A stretch of 64,000 nt of DNA from Cryptomeria japonica. Taxonomy: Eukaryota > Streptophyta > Pinopsida > Cupressales > Cupressaceae. The position numbers and the translations under genes were made by a program. A model generated the notes under the pieces. It was not told where the DNA came from. It saw only the letters and a program-made list of their open reading frames with translations, and made no database searches. This document shows, piece by piece, positions 56,289 to 64,000 of the stretch. The stretch lies in the NCBI RefSeq assembly GCF_030272615.1, contig NC_081414.1, positions 307,011,664 through 307,075,663 of the forward strand, read 5' to 3'. Within the stretch, counting starts at the first letter, position 1, and each line of letters begins with the position of its first letter.

Positions 56289-57955
56289 TATAGTGTCATA
56301 AATTGTACACCATTGATAGGGTGGTACAATTCCACACTTAGTTTAGCACCCGCCTTAGTGTGTTTGCATCTTGCATTGTAATTTCCCTTTAAGTATTTAA
56401 TTAATTAATTTAATTAAATCTAAAGTCATATTTCATCACTCCCCACATCATAAAATTGGGCCCTTTACCCTAACTGTGCCCATTTTTATTTTATTCGTCT
56501 TATAAATCATTTAATCATAAACCCTAAGTATGTCCTATTTTGACCTTTTAGGCCCAATTTTGCATATCAAAACCCCTTTAAATCAGTTGTAACTTTGGGA
56601 TTTTCTCTAATATCATCATATCTAATGACCCTAACAATTTGGTGAAAATTTGGTCGGACCATGTGCAAAGTGCACATGCTCCTTGACTTTTTTCCTGAAA
56701 TTTCAAGAGCATAATCCTATGATATTATAATACTTAACCCCAATAGATTGGTGGGAAATTCAATCTCTAAGTCAGCCTAAAGATGAAATTAAGATCTAGG
56801 GTTTCATACATAAGAGTTCTCTTTCTTCATTTGAAGGCATCTATCGGATCTAAGAATCTAAGAGAAGGTTTTTGGAGCACAAGGAGCCTTCTATGTAGTG
56901 AAAGAGAAGCCTATGTGGAGTCTTCAAAAACATTCAAAAACATTCATCAAGCATTCATCAAGTATTTCTCAAGCATTCATCATCAATTAGGAGCCTTGAA
57001 GACAGTGAATAATAATAAGAGATTGTCGATTGACGATTGGCTTGTACCCCTCCCTTAGGGGTTGGGTATGGTTTCATGTTGTTTTCATGTCTTTATATGA
57101 GCTTCATTAAATCAATTTACATTTTTACATTCATGCTTTAGATCACTTTTCATCATTCATTTAGAGCATTTACTTTGTCAATTACAAGCATTTAGGGTTT
57201 ACTCTTTAGGGTTGCTCTAGATAGTTTGCATTCATCCTAGGGTCTTGCACACACTATTTTAGTATACAAATCAGCTATTTGTGGAGGTGGAAATCACCAA
57301 CACAAGGGTTTGACTGAAGAAAAACCCTATATAGCCACCTAAACCCTTTCTTTTTAGTTGCAAGTGTAGAAACAGGTACCCGAAAGGAGTTTCAGATTAG
57401 AAAAAGGCATAAGTACCACCCAGAAGTCTCATAATTACTCAAATCTATCAGGGAAATGGGTGTGGCACCATGGTCCTACCTAGGATAGGTGTGTGGAACC
57501 CTGGTCCCCCACTTTCAGGTGATTTTTCACAGGTTGGAAGTTCAGGACCTCCAAATTTCAGCCTTTCAGTTGCAGCTCTTTGTCAGATCATCAGGGACAA
57601 GGGCGCGGCGCCCTGGTCCTGGTCAATTTGGTCCATGTTTTAGCATTAGGTGCACATCCAAATTCCTCCCCCTTGTCTTCTTTTAGTATCTCAATTTTAG
57701 ATCTGCAAGTTTATTCAATTTCAATTCATATATGCTTCATTGTTCATCTCCTAGTCTAGTGGATAATTCAAACCCTAATTTTTCTCATCACATACAATAA
57801 GAGGAATAGAAACCCTAAGAGATAATACTTGGCTCTCTCTTTCTCACAAGAAGTAGCCAAAGTGAGCTATCTCCCTAGGCTCTTTCGTATTCCCAATATG
57901 TTGGCTAAAGTGGGATTAGGTCCTAGTCACGCAGTCTCGCTAATTCCCCTCCACG
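56289..57955 (+). repeat. Element I 3' LTR
   Basis: TATAGTGTCATAAATTG (TG of the start decayed to TA) to ccctccacg; matches 43242-44926 along its length. Confidence 0.88.
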
Positions 57956-59398
57956 GGTACTAACTACTATTTCTTAAAGAGTCGTATGGAATGTCATCTA
58001 AAATGAATTGGTGAATCTTACTAGACTATTACAAAGAAAAATTATACTATTCTTATTAAAGGACCTACAACTTAGGATGAGATCAAGGAAGTTGAATGTA
58101 ATATTAGAGCTAAGGAAGCATTATTGAGTGCCTTGACAGATTCTAAAATAAAAAAATTAATGGAATTGTAGACCACTCATGAGATCTGGAAGAAATTGGA
58201 AACCTTGTATGAAGGAGATAGTTATGTGAAGATTGCTGAATTGTAGAGCTTAAAAGGAAAGTATGAGTTGTTGAGGATGGGTGAATATTAGAACATTACT
58301 TCTTTTATGCGGAAGGTGAATGAACTTGTGTGCAATATCAGATGTGTTGGTGGAAAGTTGGAAGAATCAGACATTATTGATAAAGTGTTCAGATCCTTAC
58401 CTACATCCTACAAACACAAAGTTGCTTCTATTGAGGAGATCTGGACTATGATTGATGTGACCAAAGATATGTTGATTTGTAAGTTATCATCCTTTGAATT
58501 GAGTGAATTTGGTGATTCCCTTCCTAAGGTAGAATCTTCTTTCAAAGCCACTACTTTTTAGAAAGGTTAAGAAAAGATATGATCCGAGAGAGAGTTCTTC
58601 AAGGAGGATGTCAAGATATGAGAAAGAGATGAAGGAACTGTAAGAAGAAGAGCAAGAACTTAAGGAAATTGAAGCATTGATTTCCAAGAGATTACCAAAA
58701 GGAGCTAATAAGTATGAAGGAAATTTGCCTCTTAAATGTTTTTCATGCAATAAGATAGGACATTTTTACTTAAGGTGTCTAGAAAGAGTTCCTAAGAAAA
58801 CTTACAAGCCAAAATTTTAGAAGAGATGTTATTATGCTGCTGATGAAGGTGTTTGAGATGATGAATCGGATAAGGGAAATACAAGTGATAATTAATTGGT
58901 GTTTATTGCTATCAAGGAAGATGATCCAATGCCTATTGATTCTACTAGCTACATGGATGTGGAAAGAGCGTTTGCTACATAGGTTGAAGAGAAATATGAA
59001 TGGGTGATAGATAGTGGATTCTCTCATCATATGAAATGTGATAAGAGTAAGTTTGTGAGCTTGGAGAAGTATGAAGGTGGACTTTTGAAGTTAGGATATG
59101 ATAAAGCTTGTATAATCTCTGGTAGAGGTTCTATTTCTCTTGATGGTAAGCACAATATTGATGATGTCTTGTATGTAGAAGGCCTAAAGCATAATCTATT
59201 GAGTGTTGGACAGATGGTTGACAAGGGTTATGATATTAAATTCAGAAATAGAAAATGTAGAATCTTGCATAGCTTTGGAATAGAGATTGCATCAGGTACA
59301 AAGACTAAAGGTAATATATTTCACTTGAATATCTCTAGTAAAAGATGTTTGATTTCTCAAGTTGATGAAATTTGGTTGTGGCATAGAAGGATATGTCA
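57956..59398 (+). pseudogene. Element E gag, protease and pre-integrase region
   Basis: The copia frame broken at 43241 resumes as 'GTNYYFLKSRMECHLK'. Gag words: NIRAKEALLSALTDSK type sequence (58090-58150), MRKVNELVCNIRCVGGKLEE, LPTSYKHKVASIEEIWT; zinc knuckle CFSCNKIGHFYLRCL (about 58738-58782, last positions changed). Protease VIDSGFSHHM (about 59005) has Phe for Cys. Then ISLDGKHNIDDVLYVEGLKH and WLWHRRICHV, cut at about 59398 by element C. Many stops, at least ten. Confidence 0.87.
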
Positions 59399-60510
59399 TG
59401 TGAAAATGGTCTGAAGATAATTAATTAAATAAGCAATTATTTAATTAATCCCCCTTCCTAATTTAATTAAATTCACTAAGTAATTTGATTAAATTCCCCC
59501 TTTCAGCTACTTATTAATAAATCTAAGGATTTATTTAATAGGTTCATTTCAATAATCTCCTTTAATTAATTAATTCCCCCCATAAAATTCATCATCAAAT
59601 TCATTTCTTCTAAATCCCATAATTAATTAAACAAATCAATAATGAATTGTTGAAATTAATTAGCCTTTTCCTATTATTTGAATTTTTAAATTCAAATTCT
59701 CCTAACTTCTAACCACCTAACCTAACCCCTTCTAAACCTAACTCATTCCATCTAACCCTAGATTTAATTAACCATCCTAGCTTGCACATCCTAACCACCA
59801 TGTCCCCTTTCCTTAGACACTTGCTCTCTCATGAGCAAAGCTTCTTGACACTTGTCACCATAGAGATGACAAATGTTCCCTTTCATCCAACCTCTTCTAG
59901 AAGCTTCTTGACACTTGTCACCATGGAGATGACAATTTTCCCTTTCATCCAACCTCTTCTCCTACCAACCTCCAAATGTTCCCTTTCATCCAACCTCTTC
60001 TTCAACCTCCTCCAATTTCACCATTGATATCTTTAGACTTAATCTTGATCGTTGATTCCTGCCACCTCACCCCTAGCCTTGGAAATCCTATAAATAGACC
60101 CCATTTTAGAGAAATAATCATCCCATCTCATTTTCATCTTAGGCATTGTTACTATAGTCATATAGCTCTTAGAAATCTTCGTTTATCATTTTAGCATTAT
60201 CATCATGTTCAATTTTAGCTTAAATCTAGCTTATTTTATAACATAATCATGGAATCATGTAGCTTAATCATTATCATTTCTAGCTTAAATGCATCATTTA
60301 TCATTTAAATCCTCCATTTAAGTGTATTCAAGTCACTGGAATTTGTATGACCAGATCTGAGAGCAAAATTCATACTTGCATTTACTAGGAGGTGATAGAT
60401 TGCTTATCTATGGTTTATCTTTCTTTGCTTTAAATTCATTAACCATGCTTGTAATGATCTATTGAGTTTTTTGTATTATAGGAACAAGTATACACTTCAT
60501 AGGCATGACA
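59399..60510 (+). repeat. Element C 5' LTR
   Basis: Starts about TGTGAAAATGGTCTGAAG (compare TGTAATACCCTAAAAATGGTC in A) and ends cataggcatgaca before the primer-binding site. It contains three to four copies of a 'ccctttcatccaacctcttc' type repeat (59877-60003), two preceded by 'agcttcttgacacttgtcac'. Confidence 0.75.
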
Positions 60511-60532
60511 TTTTGGCACCCACCATGGGGCT
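60511..60532 (+). promoter_or_regulatory. Element C primer-binding site
   Basis: ttttggcacccaccatgggg, the same site as in element A. Confidence 0.7.
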
Positions 60533-60597
60533 GAAATTATCCTTTTTGGCCTCTCAAGCTTCGACAAAACTTCATCTTTGCCGGATCTTGATTCAGA

Positions 60598-60865
60598 ATG
60601 TCGTACGAGTCGATTTTCCAACTCGTATGAACTTCCTTTTAGGTTGGGATGAAACCTAATCTTGACTCATATCAGGTGAATTTTGTGTCATACGAGCTCA
60701 TTTACCTTGTCGTATGAGATCTAAAGTTGTGTCATACGAATTTCTGACTGAATATATTCTGACTCGTATTAGCTTGTTTTTGTGTCATACGAGCATGTTT
60801 TGGCTTCTGTCTAAGATCTAAATCTGTGTCATTTCAGCTCATAAATCATGTCATACGAGTCTCTG
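60598..60865. repeat. Palindrome array TCGTACGA, element C leader, cluster 1
   Basis: Exact TCGTACGA at 60601; TCATACGA at about 60691, 60735, 60787 and 60851; TCGTATGA at about 60624 and 60711. Usually preceded by tg or tgtg (tgtgtcatacga). Same position as cluster 1 of element A. Confidence 0.75.
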
Positions 60866-61239
60866 CCTCTGTGATTTTAAAATAAACTGCATTTTAGGGT
60901 TTTCTATTTTTAATCCGAGCTTTACTAATGATAACCTTGACTTGTTTGTGAATTTTTTGGCAGCTTAACACTTTTCTACAGGATGATTGATGAAGATATG
61001 CTTGTCAAAGACAAAATTCAAAATGCATCAATGACTACTAATGGATCTATTTTGCAAGTTGCCTAAAATAATTCAACAAAACTTTGTGTATTCCTTAAAG
61101 TTTTTTTTAGGCACACTTGATTCTAAAGGAATGAACAATCATGTATTTTGTGTCTTTGATGATAGGCGAGTATGCTCTCACCTTTCTTAGGTGATCAGAA
61201 AGCCAGACTCATATTTTTCTTTTATTAGTGCATTTCTTT

Positions 61240-61720
61240 AGCAAGCCTACCCTCTTGAGGAGTTAATAACTCTTAAAGTCATTACGGTTGGTGTGAGGGG
61301 AACGACCTAAGTGGGAATGGCTAACGCCAAGTAATCCAACTCACTATAAAATAAATGTGATTTGATGAAAATCAAGTCAACAACAATGCTCAAGAATGTC
61401 TCTCCTCCGTACCTTTGGGTATAGAAAACCTTGGTTTTCAAGGCTAGGAGACCTCTTAATTGAGTATTATACCCTGACGTGCCGAATGGATCCCTTACTA
61501 GTTTCGGTTAAATTAGAAGCTACCCGGTTCACCTCCAAAAGGGTGATAATATTTGTGCAAGAGAGATAGTAACTCTCCCAAGATACTTGCCATATCATGC
61601 CTCCATTAGCGATTGGAGTCGAATAATACGGCGTTGAGAATCCATTGCGTGAGACTCAGCGACTGTATTCTAATTAGCTATTGGGTGTGTACCTAAGCTT
61701 GCAAGAAAAGGTTTTCTCTC
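61240..61720 (+). other. Conserved non-coding leader block of element C
   Basis: Matches 2290-2770 of element A over its full length, without a shared open frame. See the findings. Confidence 0.75.
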
Positions 61721-61899
61721 CTCAACCAACTTCCTTAGGGTTTAGCATGCTTGGAGTCACTTATCACATCATGTTTTTGTTGTGTATTCATCCCTAAATT
61801 AAAAAATCAGACATTTCTAAAACTAGAAAACATAAGCAAAACATCAAAATTCACTAATCCAAATTCGGCAAAACAAACTTTTTTTTATCTTTGATCTGT

Positions 61900-62070
61900 T
61901 ATTTGTCATATGAGTCAGGTTCTCTGTTGTACTGTCTAGTGATTTGTCATATGGTTTAGAAATAAATGTCATATGAAACTAAGTTTTTTACATGAAATTT
62001 TTTATTTGTCATTTGGTCTTATATCTCTTGTCATTCGGGGATATATAATCTATCGTACGAGTCTCTATTT
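61900..62070. repeat. Palindrome array TCGTACGA, element C leader, cluster 2
   Basis: Exact TCGTACGA at 62053; tcatatga and tcatatgg words at 61908, 61956 and 61970, tcatttgg and tcattcgg near 62010-62035. More decayed than cluster 1. Confidence 0.6.
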
Positions 62071-62657
62071 CTGCTAGTCCAAAGCTGTGTCCTGCATGCC
62101 TTTTTTAGGTCTATCATTTTGCTTGATCAGTTTGCAGTAATCATAAACATCTGTTATTTGTCACTTTGTTCTTGGATTGTCTCCTTTGTTGGCTTGGTCA
62201 AGTTATCATCCATCAAAATCAGACTTTAGAACATAAACACCTCAATATTTTCAAGTGCTCACCCACAACAAGTTCAAGATCTAAACATCTCAAAGTGCAT
62301 TATCACCCTCTTTGGTAAACTGATCACTCAAACATATTTTCTCATCAAGATCTATCATCCTTTATCACGAAACTGAAACATTTGGTCAGGATAATCTTGT
62401 CCCACATTGTAGGATATATCATTCCTACTGGACTTGGTTCTTATCAAACCATCATCATTGCACTCCAAAAATTGAAGATTGGAAAAATTGCAAAACTTTA
62501 AACACTTGAACCATCTTTTCGTGTCATATTGCACTATCACATTTACCTTGACAATTGATCACTTATCAAAACAACCTTTTAGAAAATTGAATCCTAGCAA
62601 AATAACACACATGTATGCCCATTTAAACTAGAGCTTAGAGACGACGAAGAATCGCAG

Positions 62658-63861
62658 AGATGGAAATCAAAACATTGGAAACAACCAAAGAGTATATAAC
62701 CATGGAACATGAAGAGGAAATACAAGTTGAAGGAGAATAACATAACAAAATATCAGAGACATCAAGAAAGATCCTCAATCTAACAAATTTATGCAAAAAT
62801 TATTAGAGGGAGAAAAATAAATATTTCCTAATGTTAGCCAAATCTGGTGCTACACTCCCCCAAGATTTTGATGTGAACAAATTGACACAAAAGAAAAGTG
62901 ACCCTCCCCCTAATAATGTACAATATGAGGACATTTTTGGTCTTTGCATGAATGACACATCAATTCCTAATAACACCAGAACCACTGAAGAAACTTACAT
63001 ACCCAAAAGAGATGAAGTGGAAATTATAAATAACATTTAATCCAATGAAGATACAAGAAGGACTAGAGATGACACCAAAAGAGATCAGATCCTCTTAGAA
63101 TACAAAATCATGGTCACATAAGAACAAATCATGTTGATGATCCTATCACAACTCTCACACAACAACAACAAACACTTCAAAAACAAATTCAAGATATGCA
63201 GAGAGGAAATGTTAGAAGATACTCACTTCAAGAAATCTGTCCTTATCCATTCGATAGGAACCTAAACATGATACCATTTCCTATAGGTTTTGAAACTCCT
63301 AGATACAAAAAATATGATGGAAGCACTGACCCTCAAGATCATATATGAGAATTTTGCACAATGAGTATGGAGTTTGCACATGAGGATACCTACTTGATGA
63401 GATTATTTCTGAAAAGCTTAACTGGACTAGCTATGGAATGGTTCTCAAAACCTCCACCCGGAATCAGTTCATTCTCAGAATTGGTGGATAAGTTTGTTTC
63501 ATAGTCATCTTACAATATACAACATGAAGTAACAATGTTAGACCTATGTAATGCCAAACAAAAGAATGGAGAACCTTTCATGACATTTTTACAACGATGG
63601 AGATGGTTAGCTTTGCGGTATCCTCATACAGTGCTAGAATATGAAAAAATGGACATATTCATCGACAACTTAAATTATCAAATGAGTTATTACTTAAAAA
63701 TGCAAGGAAATCAAAGTTTCAAAAAAATGATTGATAATGGAATTAGAATGGAGGAAGCCATGATAAAGAAAGGTGAATTGAAAATATACAAAGATGGAGT
63801 CCATCCTCCTAACAACACCAATAACAACAATCACAATGATAAACCAAAGTTTTGGAATTAA
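62658..63861 (+). pseudogene. Element C gag
   Basis: The frame opens near 62658 (MEIKTLETTKEYITMEHEEE) but carries stops and shifts. Then FLMLAKSGATLPQDFDVNKL (compare LAKQGAKLPTSYNVETL in A), QEICPYPFDRNLNMIPFP, YKKYDGSTDPQDHI, TGLAMEWFSKPPPGISSFSE, FMTFLQRWRWLALRYPHTVL and MDIFIDNLNYQMSYYLKMQG. This is the Retrotrans_gag domain, homologous to 3649-4836. Stops near 63038, 63119, 63346 and 63503; the last piece ends at 63859. Confidence 0.85.
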
Positions 63862-64000
63862 AGTTGAAATATCGTCAATGATGGAATAGTGGATAACAAC
63901 AATGTGAAACCAAAACAACTAATTTTTAATTTATCCACTCACTCAACAGTGGCTCAGCAAAACAACAATCACCAAAGAGCAACTATCAAAACTTTCTTTC

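Larger units (their letters stand above)
43242..57955 (+). mobile_element. Element I: gypsy-like, non-autonomous, protease without pol
   Basis: LTRs 43242-44926 and 56289-57955, a primer-binding site, one long frame encoding an unfamiliar repeat protein, an aspartic protease and a G-patch-like motif, then a 1 kb 3' region and polypurine tract. No RT, RNase H or integrase. Target duplication GGTAT (43237-43241) / GGTAC (57956-57960), one mismatch. It contains element J at 46665-53351. Removing J and one target copy rejoins the frame exactly. Confidence 0.82.
59399..64000 (+). mobile_element. Element C: Ty3/gypsy related to A, left part only
   Basis: LTR, primer-binding site, leader and gag, continuing beyond the window. 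Gene order, primer-binding site, palindromic words and leader block match element A, while the LTR differs strongly and gag moderately, so C is a cousin and not a copy. Inserted in the pre-integrase domain of element E; the left target sequence would be TGTCA (59394-59398), the right one is out of view. Confidence 0.85.

Noticed and set aside
1-64000. Host genes, tRNA or rRNA genes
   Set aside because: I found no coding region outside retroelements and no cloverleaf or rRNA-like sequence; primer-binding sites only mimic tRNA 3' ends.

Overview
The window is plant repetitive DNA. Everything I can identify is LTR-retrotransposon sequence stacked by nested insertion; I see no host gene, tRNA, rRNA or CRISPR array. 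The very deep nesting, the many old copies broken by stop codons, and the mix of Ty1/copia elements with very large Tat-type Ty3/gypsy elements suggest a giant-genome seed plant, perhaps a gymnosperm. That taxonomic guess is inference only.

Layout, using letters for elements. B (copia, +) runs from before base 1 to 23045. It is split inside gag by A (453-17543), a 17 kb Ty3/gypsy element of the dual-RNase-H (Tat) type with both LTRs, gag, protease, a G-patch-like segment, RT, two RNase H domains and integrase. A also has about 5 kb downstream of pol carrying an antisense gene related to plant mobile domain proteins. At 23046-24514 lies an unassigned stretch holding a ~370 bp TRIM element (minus strand) and a minus-strand copia gag fragment (K). 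E (copia, same family as B, +) starts at 24515 and is cut five times: D (copia, 24907-32197) and F (non-autonomous, 32512 to 40890 or 42464) sit in its 5' LTR, I (non-autonomous gypsy, 43242-57955) sits in its gag start, and C (gypsy related to A, 59399 to the window end) sits in its pol; the fifth break is an orphan segment H (40891-42464) at F's right edge. F itself contains G, a 4.6 kb solo-LTR-like unit (35749-40335). I contains J (copia, minus, 46665-53351). Five-base target duplications support A, D, F, G, I and J.

How the parts work: autonomous copies encoded Gag, protease, RT/RNase H and integrase for copy-and-paste replication, but every pol seen here is broken by stops, frameshifts or catalytic substitutions. 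I and F lack RT and integrase, so their replication would have depended on enzymes supplied in trans.

Points I consider least explained: (1) arrays of the palindrome TCGTACGA upstream of gag and upstream of the antisense gene of A, recurring in C; (2) two neighbouring hairpins at 16006-16100 with different, fully complementary stems and near-identical 14-nt loops; (3) a ~480 bp leader block conserved between A and C although their LTRs differ strongly; (4) the I element coding for an unfamiliar LVQ-repeat protein plus protease plus G-patch but no pol; (5) the unrecognised protein of element F; (6) arrays of GCTACC/GGTAGC hairpins bordered by CACGTG. All coordinates of LTR borders were read by eye from repeat alignment and can be off by a few bases.
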